A DNA stretch of 64,000 nucleotides from Lampris incognitus (GCF_029633865.1 NC_079223.1:5830183-5894182), one strand, 5' to 3'; shown: positions 23,084-38,000, counted from the stretch's first letter. Notes: a model not told the origin generated them from the sequence alone. Program-made: numbers and translations.

Positions 23084-26000
23084 TGGCGACCTGTCCAGGG
23101 TGTCTCCCCGCCTGCCGCCCAATGACTGCAGGGATAGGCTCCAGCATCCCCGCGACCCTGAGAGCAGGATAAGCGGCTTGGGTAATGGATGGATGGATAA
23201 CTGGGTTAAGTTGGACTTCTTTAAACAGATCTGACATCCGTGGTCCATTGTCACAGACCACATTAAAGCTGTGTGCGGCTGTAGTTCTGCATCCAAAATC
23301 TCCAAAGTGAAGCTTGTGAATAAAATTAGCACAATGGCAAAAACTACGAAAAGTAAGACTAAGGTTGCAAAAAACAGAATTATCTTTTTCATCGAAACTG
23401 TTTTGTGCTTTCTTTTTTTCTGTGTGGTCATTTTCTACCGGTCCTGCAGCATCAGACACTCGCCTCTTCCATCCGTCCTGGCTGCTGTGTGTGTACCAGA
23501 GAATGTTCCACAGTGAGAACAAGTCCTTAATGAGAGAGGGGGTGCAACACCTGCTGGAGCTCCAGGCACTTCAGCAACCAGCTTTTGCCGTGTCCTTCTC
23601 CCAGGTGTGACCTTCACAGCTCGCTCACCTCATTAAATTTGTATTTGGTGACTTAATGTTTTTTTATCATAGCATTCAGTGTGCCTTTCACAATGATCAT
23701 GGATTCGTATTTGGCAGCAGTTTATATAATGAGGTTTTCTCTCCTGTCCCTTTGCTCTCCAGTTTATTGTGGGTCCCTTCATGGATGTTCTGTCTGAAAG
23801 CTCCCTCTTCCACAGGTGTAGCTTTTACCAAACTACAAAATCAAAATACTGGGGACAGTTGTAGTCAAGGCTTGGTCTGCAGTTATTCTAAATGATAATA
23901 AGCCTTTCGTTTCTTTTCAGGGGCGTCAGACAGAACGTAGGAGATTGCCCCGAGCTAGGAGCTAAACTCCAACATTTCCTGACCACCTTCTTCAGTAGCT
24001 TGCCATCAGAACATAGAGGTACAGAGAGACAATGTAATGACGGACTAGCTTCTTCTTCTTCTTCTTTTTTTTGTTTGTTGATATGGTCCATTTTGAAGAA
24101 GCCTCGGTAACTCGTTTCGTTCATACTATAGGCTCTGTGTTGCTGCAGCTCATCCAGCGGCTGGCGTCTCAACACTGGTGCGCAGTACCGATCCTCTTCC
24201 TCTCCCAGGCCTTATCCAGCCTTCCCGCAATCCCTTTGCTGGGGACTGATGGCCTCCATGCTCTCAGGTACCACACCAACATCAACAGACATGAAACAGA
24301 CCGCATAATAGTTGGCAGAGTGTGATGTGGATTAATATTGTGTCTGTGGTGATCCAGGGAGGTACTGCGTTCCACCATGATTACTCATCAAGTCCTGCTG
24401 AGAGGAGCGGCGCAGTGCTTCCTCTTACACAGCGCCCTCTGTCTCACAGATGTGGTAAGACAAAATTATTGCGTGACGTCAAAACCAAGTAATGCTGCCC
24501 CTTTCTTACACTGATGAGTGTATCCAATGACATGGAATTGTGACTACTACTACTACTACTTTTGGTCGCCACAGCAGATCATCCGTCTCCATCTCTTCCT
24601 GTCCTCTGCATCTTCCTCTGTCACACCAGTCACCTGCATGTCCTCCCTTACCACATCCATAAACCTCCTCTTTGGCCTTCCTCTTTCCCTCTACCCTGGC
24701 AGCTCCATATTCAGCATCCCTCTCCCAATATACCCATGGAATATACCCATGGAATACACATGGAATTGTGACGATGAATGATGTAATAGTGAAAATTTCT
24801 TTTTTTCTGTAGAGTTCAGTTACTCTAGACGATGTCTTCACTTTCTTGGTGCATTTCCGTGCAGATGAGTCGCTATGTAGAGGGACGCAGCTTTGGAATA
24901 AGGTATGCTGTGTGTGAGATGCTTTTAAAGGAGAAACTGATATAACTTTGTTTAAGAAAGCACACTGGAGAATTTGCATAATAGATGCGTCCAACATTTT
25001 TCTGTCGCCAATACAGCTGTGTGTCTGGTTGTCGGACAATGAGGGTGTTTTCAAGCCCTGTGTCGGGGCGGGGGAAAGGGACCCGCAGCATGGAAGGGTT
25101 TGTGATTCTGCTTCCACAAGAAAGGAAACTTTAAAAGCCTACGTCTGTTCAGAGATACACAGTTTTCTCCAAGTCCCACCTAGCACAGGTGAGGAAGAAA
25201 AATAAATATGCTAATGTTGAACAGAGAAAGCTGGGTCTAATTTGTTTCTCTTGAACTGTGACGACTCTTAATTGATTAGATCATACCCCCAATCCCAATT
25301 TTTTACATTTTGTGCACCTGATATGCTATGTTGTCGTTTTGCTTCACAGGTCAGACTGAAAGGTTGCCAGACCCAAAGGAGGCTGATAAGCTGGCAAGGA
25401 CAATTCTCTTATACCTAGACATGGAGAACACCAGACTTGGCAGAAGGTCAGGCTCTGCGTTGGAGTCATTGCTGTCCCCGTTGCTAGACACCCTGGGTCG
25501 AGTCAGCACCAATGTCTACCAGCCGCTACGCAAGACTGATAAGAGTCTGCAGCTCATGCTCCGCCTGTTCCAGCTGAGAGGAGCACCAGGTTGTCGGGAC
25601 ATCGAGGAGGGTCAAGGTTTGTGTGATGTCACTTAATCAACTAGATTGACTGCTAGTGTAGACTTCCCTCTTTAACATTATACAGAGTTGGTGTGTGTCA
25701 CAGCCAACTAGTTAGCTTACCTTGAAACCTACAATGGCTGCAAAGAGAACAAAACGGAAATTTTCCCATTTACTTTTTTTTTTTTTTTTTACATTTTTCC
25801 CTGCTTTTCTCTCCAATTGTACTTGGCCAATTACCTCACTCCTCCGAGCTGTCCCGGTCACTGCTCCACCCCCTCTGCTGATCCGGGAGGGCTGCAGACT
25901 ACCACATGCCTCCTCCGACACATGGGGAGTCGCCAGCCGCTTCTTTTCACTTGACAGTGAGGAGTTTTGGGCATCTGGGTAGCATAGTGGTCTATTCTGT

Positions 26001-29000
26001 TGCCTACCAACACGGGGATCGCTGGTTTGAATCCCCGTGTTACCTCTGGCTTTGTTGGGCGTCCCTACAGACACATTGGCCGTGTCTGCGGGTGGGAAGC
26101 CGGATATGGGTATGTGTCCTGGTCGCTGCACTAGCGCCTCCTCTGGTCGTTTGGGGTGCCTGTTCCAGGGGGAGGGGGAACTGGGGGGAATAGTGTGATC
26201 CTCCCACGCGCTACGTCCCCTTGGTGAAACTCCTCACTGTCAGGTGAAAAGAAGCGGCTGGCAACACCACATGTATGGGAGGCGGCATGTGGTAGTCTGC
26301 AGCCCTCCCCGGATCAGCAGAGGGGGTGGAGCAGAGACCGGGATGGTTTGGAAGAGTGGGGTAATTGGCTGGATACAATTGGGGAGAAAAGGGGGGAAAA
26401 AGGGAAACAAAAGTGAGGCGTTTCACCAGGGGGACGTAGCATGTGAGAGGATCACGCTGTTTCCCCCAGTTCCCCCTCCCACCTGAACAGGCCGACCAGA
26501 GGAGGCGCTAGAACAGCGATCGGGTCACATACCCACATCCGCCTCCCCACCCACAGACACGGCCAATTGTGTTTTTAGGGACGCCCAACCAAGCCAGAGG
26601 TAACACAGGAATGTGAACCGGCGATCCCCGGCATGAAGTGAACGTACGACTGAAACAGTGGCTGGATTTTGAAATCCCTGCGTAATGATGTGCTGAATTA
26701 CTTAGAAGTGTTTCAGATTAGACCCTCTGTGCTCCGTCTTTTACAGAGGATGATGTAGTGGTTGCCATGGAGATCCTTATTCTTGAAGTTGCTGATTCCG
26801 TCCAAGAGTTTATCCTGAGGAGACTGAGCAGTGAAATGCAGGAGGTAAACTGCCACCTTTTGCCTACTACTCACAGAAGACTGTTGTTCACAGGTTAGTT
26901 TAATACAGTTGTTTTGCTTTGCAGCCATTTGATGTTGAGAGGGCAGAGCTGTATCTCTGTGTCCTGAGGCAGCTGGTAATGATGTACAGAGATGAACCGC
27001 AGTACCGCAAACAAATGGAGAAAACCTATCTCCCTAAACTCATCAAAAATAGCCTCGAGGTCCTCCAAACACCAACACAACAGGTACACTGCTTAATGAT
27101 GCCGCTGTTATCACGTTTTTATTTCAAGGATGGATTGTGTTGCTGGATTAATCAACAAGGCTTTACTCTGTGTTGCCAGATCCCCTCTGTGGCATGCCAG
27201 GTGGTAAAGGCAATTGCAATGGAATCCTTGGCTACAGTTTGCAGTCTAATGGAGCAGCATGGGCTCAGCACTAAAACAGTTTTGATATGTCTGAATGACT
27301 ACTTCTACAGTGGAACCACTATTTCCTCTCACAGCCAACTCCATCTAGAACACTTTAACCAGACCCTGATGAAGCCACAGGCAGTAGGCTGTTCAAGGTT
27401 AGTAGCTTTGTGGCGTCCGGGCAGCATAGCGGTCTATTCCATTGCCTACCAACATGGGGATCGCCGGTTCAAATCCCCTTGTTACCTCCGGCTTTGTCGG
27501 GCATCCCTACAGACAAAATCGGCAGTGTCTGTGGGTGGGAAACCGGATGTGGGTATGTGTCCTGGTTGCTGCACTAGTGGCTGTTCTGGTCGGCCGGGGT
27601 GCCTGTTCGGGGGGGAGGGGAAACAGGGCAATAGCATGATCATCCCACGCACTACGTCCCCCTGGTGAAACTCCTCACTGTCAGGTAAAAAGAAGCGGCT
27701 GGCGACTCCACATGTATTGGAGGAGGCATGTGGTTGTCTGCAGCCCTCCCTGGATCAGCAGAGAGGGTGGAGCAGCAGCCGGGACAGCTCGGAAGAATGG
27801 GGTAATTGGCCGGATACAATTGGGGAGAAAAATGGGTTAAAAATGTTAAAAAAGGGTGGGGGGGATTAGTAGCTTTGTGAAAGGCTATTTTAGTAAGTTA
27901 AGCACGTGATTCATATTGCTTCAAAGCAGATAAGTATTCTTGCACTTCCTTCCGTCCATATTCCAAACCGCTTATCCTGCTCTCAGGGTCGTAGGGATGC
28001 TGGAACCTATCCCAGCAGTCAATGGGCAGCAAGTGGGGAGACACCCTGAACAGGCCGCCAGGCCATCACGCAAGGCCGACACACACACATATTCATACCT
28101 AGGGGCAATTCTTGCACTTATTATTTTATATATTATCTTTTACTTATGATTAGTTGTTTTAGTGCTAACCGCTGTGCCACCCTGGATGTGGCCATTTCAG
28201 GTCACAATTCTGTCCCTAGGTCCCTTGTCCCTAGGTGTGAATGTGTCGGCCCTGTGATGGCCTTGCGGCCTGTCAGGAGTGTCTCCCCGCCTGCCGCCCA
28301 ATGATTGCTGGGATAGGCTCCAGCATCCCTGCGACCCTAATTAGGATAAGCGGCTTGGAAAATGGATGAATGGGCAGTTGTTTTACGGTATTGTTTGTTA
28401 GTAGGTAGTATAATTTCAGGAGAATTACACAGGGTGAGATAATAGACATTTAATATACACTGGCTTCGTGGTAGGTTGACACAGTTGACCTTTGGGTTGA
28501 GATGGCTGAACTTCATTTCTTCTGTCTGTAGTGATACAGGAGTGCAAGGTCTTCTGCAGGACTGGGGACGCATGGCTGCTTGTTTTATGCGAGACCAGTG
28601 GACGTGCCTGTGCTTCCTGACGAGGGCTGCTGTTATTCCCGAGTATGGGGAGACTCCCAGTGGACTCAACACCCTCAAAGCTGCTTTGGGCTGCAGCGTG
28701 GAGGCACTGGTTCTGCTGCCCAGTGACTTGGTGCTACCTGTACTGGCCTTTATGGAGGCAGTGCTGCCACAGGCCAGTCTCCCAGTTGTACCATTTGAGT
28801 ATTTCCTGTCTGAACCAATGTGTTCTTTCACAGAGGGCTGCCCCGTTTCTGATCAGATGTTTGTTGGTGGTTTTATTTCCAGGTGGTACTAAGTGAAGAG
28901 TCCCTGGGTGTAGAGGCCGTGACTGTGTCTTGGGAGCTGGTGCAGGGGCTAAGCACGAACCCCCATGATTTCTGGCCCACACTGAAAGCTTTCATCTCCA

Positions 29001-32000
29001 TGGCCTTCCACCCGCGCCTGCTTCAGCTGACGGACACCCAGGCCCCAATGCTTACTGCCAGTCTGAAAGAGGCAAGTAAAAAGTGGCATGCAGAACTGGA
29101 CTGGACCACTGTGGTACCTTGCACTTTATATCAGATGGTCCTCTGAAGGCGTCATGTTATATGGTTCTAATCCTCGGCGCTATGCAGATGTGATTAATAG
29201 GGTTGTGGTGTGTGACTGTCTCGTAGATTGCCGGTGATCTGATGGAGCTGTCTCAGTCGAAGAAAGGCGTGTTCAACGTGCTGATTAAACACTGCTGCCA
29301 GACATGGCTGCCCTCAGGCCGAGGAAGTGGCGACCAGGCTGATATCATGTTTTCTAGTGTTTTCGACCACATAAACATAATCGCTGAGGCCTGTGTCTAT
29401 GGGCCAGTGTTCAGGAGAGACCAGCGGTAATTTAAAGAGCCTTTTTGTTATTGGTTTGAGTTGCATCTGTCTTTTTTTTTTCTTCTCTAAAGCAGCTTGT
29501 CTCGGATCTTCTGCAGGCTAATCCAGGAGGTCCAAACCTATGTTGAACAGCTTGGAGAAGAGTGTGCTGCCAATCTAGTAGTGACAGGGTGAGCCTATGG
29601 AAGCCAAACCATTCGTTTTGTTTTGCAACATGTAATGAAGTATGGCCACTAGAGGTCTCCACCACTGCAGTTCTGTCACAGCTCTGCCGTTTGTCTTTAT
29701 TTGTAAGGGATAACAGGGACAATCAGTTCCCCCGCATCTGTGTACTGGCCTTCCTCAGTCACCTGGACCCCTCAAACCAGCTGCATGAGAGACTGATGGA
29801 GGCTCTTGTGACCCAGTTGCTGGAGAAGGTAAAAACATATGCTACTGTTGCTGTCACCCCCCCCCCCCCACACACACAGATTTTGTCATGCTTGCACAAG
29901 CTGATTTTTCAGATGGTTTGACTTTGCTAGAAAGATTTTCTACTTCTACTAAATATTTATAGTCTAAGGAAAGGCATTTTAGAGGGTTTTTTTTATTCTT
30001 GGAAACTTTTTTTCCCCAATAACATTTGATCCACGATTCCAAATACCATCTCAAAATTCCTTGTGGTGGAGGTGTCCGGGTAACATGGCGGTCTATTCCG
30101 TTGCCTACCAACACGGGGATCACTGGTTTGAATCCCCGTGTTACCTCCAGCTTGGTCGGGCGTCCATACAGACGCAACTGGCCGTGTCTGCGGATGGGAA
30201 GCCGGATGTGGGTATTTGTCCTGGTCGCTGCACTAGTGCCTCCTCTGGTCGGTCGGGGCGCCTGTTCGGGGGGGAGGAACTGGGGGGGATAGCGTGATCC
30301 TCCCACATGCTACGTCCCCCTGGTGAAACTCCTCACTGTCAGGTGAAAAGAGGCGGCTGGCGACTCCACGTGTCGAAGGAGGCATGTGGTAGTCTGCAGC
30401 CCTCCCCGGATCGGCAGAGGGGGTGGAGCAGCGACTGGCATGGCTTGGAAGAGTGGGGTAATTGGTTGGATACAATTGGAGAGAAAAACGAGAACCCCCC
30501 CCCCCCCCAAAAAAATTCCTTGTGCTGTTCTGGCCCCTGGTTCAGCAGACATGGACCAGGTTATCCTGAGACCCAGATACTCTTGTTGGTGTAAAATGTC
30601 ATGGGGCTGCTGTGTGTTTGAAATTAGCTTCAACTTGTACCATGTTAGAGGGTAGTATGAGTCATACCTGGCCTGGAGGACACGTTTTCTGATTTAAAAA
30701 AAAATGTAATGCATCATTTGTGAAAATGTGGCTCATTCACCACATTTAACAACATCGTCCATTATTTTCACCCCTCACATCTTCTCCCGTAGGATGAGCA
30801 GATATCAAAGTCAAAAGTACGTTACTATGGCAACTCTCTGCAGCATCGTGTGAAAAATAGGGTTTGGCAAACAGTGCTGCTGTTACTGCCCAAACTAAGG
30901 GAGGTAAGAGTCACTCGTCGGCACAGTTCATCATCCATCTGAAGTAATAATTTAGGAAAGTAATAATCACCAATTTATTGATGTGTGTGTGTGTGTGTGT
31001 GTGCGTGCGCGCGTGCGCTCAGGGATTTGTGGCCACTTTGCTGAGCCGTGTGTTTAAGGCAGGATTCTGCAGTAACCAGGCGTCAGTCAAGTACCTGATA
31101 GAGTGGACCATGATTCTGATTCTGGTCCGGTACCCACAGCACCTGGAGAGCTTCTGGGCCTGCTTCAGCGTAGTAAGCATCGAGGACAGGGCTCCAAATC
31201 CCTCACCATCTCTCAGACAACTTTCATGCTTTGTTGATACCCATGTGCAGTTAATTATTTTCAATACTCCTGTGCTTTCTGTACAGGATGAAGAAAAGAC
31301 CAAAACAAGCATCTGCACCTTCCTGTCAGTTTTAGTCCATTTCAGCGTCATCATGCCCACGCTCGAAAATCAGGTGAGGTCTATGGTTTTCTCTACATAA
31401 CGCCCACCCATCTCAAATCTCTATTCTCTTGGGTGTCCGGGTGGCGTAGCGGTCTATTCCGTTGCCTACCAACATGGGGATTGGCGGTTCGAATCCCACC
31501 TGCAGACACAGTTGGCCGTGTCTGCGGGTGGGAAGCCGGATGTGGGTATGTGTCCTGGTCGCTGCACTAGCGCCCCCTCTGGTCAATTGGGACGGCTGTT
31601 CGGGGGGCAGGGGGGATTTGGGGGAATAGCGTGATCCTCCCACGCGCTACATCCCCCTGGTGACACCACATGTATGGGAGGAGGCATGTGGTAGTCTGCA
31701 GCCCTCCCCGAATCAGCAGAGGGGGTGGAGCAGTGACTGGGACGGCTCGGAAGAGTGGGGTAATTGGGCAGATACAATTGGGGAGAAGGGGAAAAAGTCC
31801 CCCTCCCCCCCCCAAATCTCTATTCTCTTACCTGAAGATCCTCTTTGCTATGTGTGTGCCAGGCAGCGCAGCTGCGCAAAGCGCTGGATGTCATCCTGCA
31901 GTGGTGTTTCAGCCATAACTTCAGCGTCCGCCTATACGCCTTGCTCGCCCTAAAGAAGGTGTGGTCCTTGGCGGAGGCCAGGGCGGAGGCAGAGGAGGGG

Positions 32001-35000
32001 ATGGATGGCTTGGAAGAGCTATCTACTGTTATCCAAGCCTGCCTGAGCCAGGCGGAGGCTATGCAGAGCACTGGGTGAGAAATGCCAGAGTAGTGACCAA
32101 GGCTTGTTATGAGGTCTTGTTCTGTCCAGTCGAGATGCTGTTACACACTCTACATTTGTCCTTTTTAGAAATGCAAACAAGAACTGGAGCAGGATTCAGG
32201 AGCACTTTTTCTTTGGTGCCTTTCATCCTATCAGGGATTACAGTGTTGAGGTTCTTTTGCTATATTGTTCTTATATATCCGTATATATCCTTAAATTGGA
32301 TGATGATTTTCATCCACAGCAATATTTAGAATCAAAGAGTTCTATGATACGGACTAGTTTTTCTTTTCTCACTTGTCCTATTCTAGACCATACTCTACAG
32401 TTTCCCCAGTCTGTCAGAGCTGGCTGACGATGAGTGGATTCCACCTTGGAAGTCGGAGGAGCTGGGGGGCTTCTCAGAGAGTTTGTCTCTCCCGTTGAGA
32501 AATCCGGTGGATGACCTGAGGCAGCTCAGGCCTGGAGACTGGATTCAGCAAGACAAAGGTACAGTGATTTTCCTCGTGAGCACGACTCACTGCATGCCAT
32601 GAGAATGCTGCGGTTTCTTACTCTGTGGCGATGGTGCTGTTTTCCATCAGGTGAGCAGGCTAAGGAGGAGCGCTGGGCAGAGGTTCAAAAGAAGATCATC
32701 CCTTGGAGTCTGGGGATTCAGGAGCAGGAGCCTGAGCTTATGCTGGTACCACAACAGAGAGCTGCCCGACTGGGCAAACGCCACGGTGCCCTCCTGGTGG
32801 TTGCCTCGCTCATTGACAAACCCACCAATTTAGGAGGTCAGAGATATACACACATATATATATATTTATTTACGTTTCCCCCTTTTTCTCCCCAATTGTA
32901 TCCGGCCAACCACCCCACTCTTCCGAGCCGTCCCGGTCACTGCTGCACCCCGTCTGCCGATCCGGGGAGGGTTGCAGACTACCACATATCTCCTCCGATA
33001 CATGTGGAGTCACCAGCTGCTTCCTTTCACCTGACAGTGAGGAGTTTCACCAGGGGGACGTAGCGCGTGGGAGGATACCGCTAACCCCCCCCCCCCCCGA
33101 ACAGGCGACCAAGCCGGAGATAACAGGGGGATTCGAACCGGGGATCCCCGTGTTGGTAGGCAATGGAATAGACCGCCACGCTACCCAGACGCCCCTATAC
33201 CAATACATTTGATAAAACAGAAAATGCTCTTTTTCAGATAGTGTCCAAAATCTTCATGCACTGACTTTATTTTTATTTTCTCTGCGTAACAAGCTGTGCT
33301 TCAGTCGTTGCTCTTAACATGTCTCTCTTAGGTTGCACAGTGTTTACTGAGTCGAATACAGCTGAACCAAAAAAACAAAACCGCTTCAATACTCTTATCA
33401 TATTTCATAGAGCATATGAGGGTTTCATCATAGATACGCCATTTTATGTTCACTGCAGATGTACTTCGGTGCTGCCGTCTCAGATAACAAAGGGCTGAAT
33501 CAACCTGAACTGTTTATACAGTAAACAGCTATTTTACAAAGCAATATTTATATAACGTTATGTTAGAGTTAGGATAAGCTCGGCTGCTCTGTAAATGTTG
33601 AATTTAAATTCACCCACTGAAAACAGAAGATCGTAGCTTTTGATTGTTTTGTCTAATCTCATATGAATACACCGTGCCGTTGTTCAGCATCTTTTTTTTT
33701 TTTTTTTCAATCACCGAGATAATCTGAAAGCCATTTTGTTCTTACTCGCTCTCATCAGCCTCCAGCAATTCAGGCTTACCTCCACAAAGAGCCATAGAGA
33801 TCATTACATTTGATGAAACTACTGAAATAACATCCACATGGCCGTTCTGAAAAGCCATAGCATAACACAGATGAGGATGTGGAGCATCCTTCCTTTGCAT
33901 GCCATGTAAAAACTAAGATGTTGAAGTCCTTAAGAAAAACAGTGGCGTCCGGGTAGTGTAGCGGTTTATTCCGTTGCCTACCAACATGGAGATCACCGGT
34001 TCAAATCCCTGTGTTACCTCCGGCTTGGTCGGGCGTCCCTACAGACACAATCGGCCGTGTCTGCAGGTGGGAAGCCGGATGTGGGTATGTGTACTGGTCA
34101 CTGCACTAGCGCCTCCTGTGGTCGGTCGAGACGCCTGTTCAAGGGGGAGGGGGAACTGGGGGAAATAGCGTGATCCTCACACGTGCTACGTCCCCCTGGT
34201 GAAACTCCTCACTGTCAGGTGAAAAGAAGAGGCTGGCGACTCCACATGTATCGGAGGAGACGTGGTAGTCTGCAGCCCTCCCCGAATCGGCAGAGGGGTG
34301 GAGCAGTGACCGGGATGGCTCGGAGAGTGGGGTAATTGGCTGGGTACAATTGGGGAGAAAAAGGGAGCAAAAATCTCCAAAGAGAAAAATAAAAGAAAAA
34401 AAGTGACAGCTGGGTATTGTGGCATATTCATCGAGTGTGAATACATGGATAGATGCTCAGCTGGTTTTTTTTGGGGGGGGTTTTGTGATTATTTTTTTTC
34501 CCCCATTTTTCTCCCCAATTGTACTTGGCCAATTACCCCACTCTTCCGAGCAGTCCCAGTCACTGCTCCACCCCCTCTGGTAGGCAACGGAATAGACCAC
34601 CACGCTACCCGGACGCTCGATGCACAGCTTTTTATACTAGCTTTTCAGATGGGCCTCAGTTTGATGGCTTACAGCCTCTTTTCTCTGGGTGTTCATGTGG
34701 ATGCAGGCCTGTGTAGGACCTGTGAGATCTTTGGTGCCAATGCATTAGTTCTGGACAGCCTGCGCCATGTCAGTGACAAGCACTTCCAGTCCCTGAGTGT
34801 CTCCTCTGAGCTGTGGCTTCCTCTGCTCGAGGTGAAGTACATCACCCACTGACAACTCGGTCTGCCCATTCAAGAATCATTCCTGAACCATATGTGACCA
34901 TATGTAATGTAAAGCTTACCCTCCACTTTGTACAATTTGGACTTATTAAAGAGTAACTAAACTCTACACTTTTTAGTGAGTTTGCTGACATCTACAAGTT

Positions 35001-38000
35001 AAAAACTATTTAAATGTTAATAACAATTGAAGTATCCTGTGATGTAAGCATAGCAGGATGAACACAGCTGCAGCCAATGACATTGATAATGGCTGTGTTG
35101 GATGTAAGTGTCAGGTCAAGTTTATTTATATAGCACATTTAAAACAACCACAGTTGAACCAAAGTGCTGCACAAGCTTAAAATGCAATGTAAAATGGGTC
35201 CGCGGTGGCGTAGCGGTCTAAGCATCGGCTTGGTGTCGATGCAGTTGCCCACTGGGGACTGGGGTTCGCGCCCCGGTCTCGTCAGATCCGACTATGGCCG
35301 GACTCGATGAAGCAGCAATCATTGGCAACGCTGTCTTCGGGAGGGGGGCGGAGTCGGCTTGTGTTCGTCATGTGAATGCGTCTCTGTGTGTGTCGGAAAA
35401 ACAGTGGTTCGGCTTGGATTCGCCTTGTCACGAAAGTGGGGAGGCGCTTTCCTTCGAGACTGCCGGCCGGAGAGATGCAGTTGGCGAACGCATGCAATAC
35501 GAGGGTGGGTGTTTGAATTAAAATAGGGATCAATTGGCCACTAAATTGGGAGAAAAAAGGGAAAAATCAGAAATAAAATTTAAAAAAAAAAAATGCAATG
35601 TAAAATAAGTGACACATATTAATATAAAAATATATGTAAAGAAAACCTAATAAAATAAAGAATATAAACTATAAAAATTAAAACATAAGAGTACAAGTAT
35701 ATTTGCACAATAAAATCACGATGTCAGGCTTAACTTGAATTGAATGCCAGCGAGAAGAGGTAGGTCTTTAACAAAGATTTAAAAGTCTGTAGGGTCAGAG
35801 CTGATCTTATGTGTACTGGTAGATTGTTTCAGAGATGAGGGGCAGCCACTGCAAAGGCTCAGTCCACCCCTGTTTTTAAGCCTGGATCTCAGAACATGTA
35901 GGAGCATCTGGTTTGCTGACCTGAGTGCTCTGACTGGTGTATGATGATGTATTAGCTCAGATAAATAAGATGGTGCCAGCCCATTTAAAGATTTAAAAAC
36001 AAGTAATAAAATCTTAAACTGGATCCTAAAACAGACAGGAAGCCAACGAAGGGAGGCCGGTACAGGCGTTATGTGATTAAGTCGTTTCTTTCTTGTCAGA
36101 AGGCCAGCAGCTGCATTTTATACAAGCTGCAGGCGACGAAGCAACGACTGAGCTACACCCAAAACACAATGAATTACAATGATCCAAACGAGAGGTAATA
36201 AATGCATGAATTACCCTTTCAACATCATTTGGCGGGAGATACGCCTTTACTTTTCCAAGTAGTCGTAATTGAAAAAAACTTGTTTTGACGGCTGAGCTTA
36301 TTTGTTCATCAAAGTTAAAAGAGCTGTCAAAAATCACACCAAGATTCCTAACAGAAGAGTGACTGTAGGGAGCTAAAGGGCCAAGAGCGCTATCATAACC
36401 ATCCAGAAGATCAGGTTGTCCATATACAATTATTTCAGTCTTATTTTGATTTAGTTTCAGGAAGTTTAACTCCATCCATGTTCTGACATCCTTTAAACAA
36501 CTCAACAAAGCCTGTATAGAATCTCTGGTGTTTGTTTTTATAGGCAAATAGATTTGTAAATCATCAGCAAAACAATGAAAAGACATATTATGTTTTTTTT
36601 AAAATGGACCCCAAGGGCAGCATATACAGTGAGAAGAAAATGTGGCCCAAAATGGAGCCTTGATGGACCCCACAGTTAAGCGGGGCTGCAGCTGAAGAGA
36701 ATTGGTCTATATGGACAGAAAAGCTTCTATTTGACAGATAAGACTTGAACCATTCTAGGGCAGTACCTTTAATGCCTACACACAGCACAAGACGTGATAA
36801 AAGAATATTATGATCACCCGTGTCGAAGGCAGCAGTCAGGTCCAAAAGCACCAGAACAGCGGAGTTCCCAGAGTTCACAGTTAAAAGAAGATCATTAAAA
36901 ACTCTTAAAAAGGCTGTTTCAGTGTTGTGACGTGATTTGAAACCAGACTGGAACTTTTCAGAAATGCCATTAATTTCTAGGTGCATTTGTAATTGTACAT
37001 AAACTGCTTTCTCTAAGACTTTTGGAAGAAAAGGCAGCTTAGAAATTGGCCTAAAATTAGAAAGAACAGAGAGCTCAAGATTGCTCTTTTTGATGAGGGG
37101 CTTGTACTACAGCATGTTTGAAAGCAGCAGGAACACAGCCTGAGAGAAGAGAGGTGTTTATCAAATGTACACTACAAGACCCAACAGTGGTAAAAACATC
37201 CTTTAACAGTCTGGGTGGAATGTTGTCGGGGGCAATGTGAAGGCCTCAAATGCTTAACTATCTCAGATATAAAGGAGGGGGACAGATTGTGGTTGTTGAC
37301 ACAATGCAAGGAGAATCACACAGATTTATAAGAGAGTTAATAGTACTAAAAAGAACCTGAGGCCTATGACAATTGTTGGACACAAGGTTTGATAGAAACT
37401 GTATTTGCAGATTTAACGGCTTTCTGGTACTCCGATAAGCAGTCTCTTAAGAATTCCTACGGAGACATGAAGTTTGTCTTTCTTCCACTTTCTCTCAGCG
37501 CGTCTACATGCACATCTAAGAGTGCTGGTGGTGCCAAAGAACCAGCATCGACAGTACTATTGACAATTATTATTGCTAGCTCTGTCTGTCCATTTGTCAG
37601 TGCTGGTTCGTCGACATGCCTACATCCAACAGACCCATAATGTTATTATCTGCAGCTGTGTTTATCCTGCTATGCTACCATCGCAGAGTACCAAGACTAG
37701 CTTGCCATGTTTTTTACCTTTACATAGTCTTGCATAGCCAGACCTATCACCACACTTCGTTTTAGCACTGTGCCAGTGCTCGAGAAAAGTCTGGCTAAAC
37801 CCGTTATTCATTCTGGTATAGGGGCAAAACAATGCTCTGGCTTCTTTGTATTTCTTTAAACCAATCACACTCGTCTTGGGTGGGGCTAAGCCTAGGATGC
37901 AGCGACGGTGCCCGTGCAAAATAGTGGCGGGGGGGAACTTGTCATCATTTTCAGTGTGCTGGTCACTAGCTCGTTTGAAAACGATAGCATGAAGGTAGCA

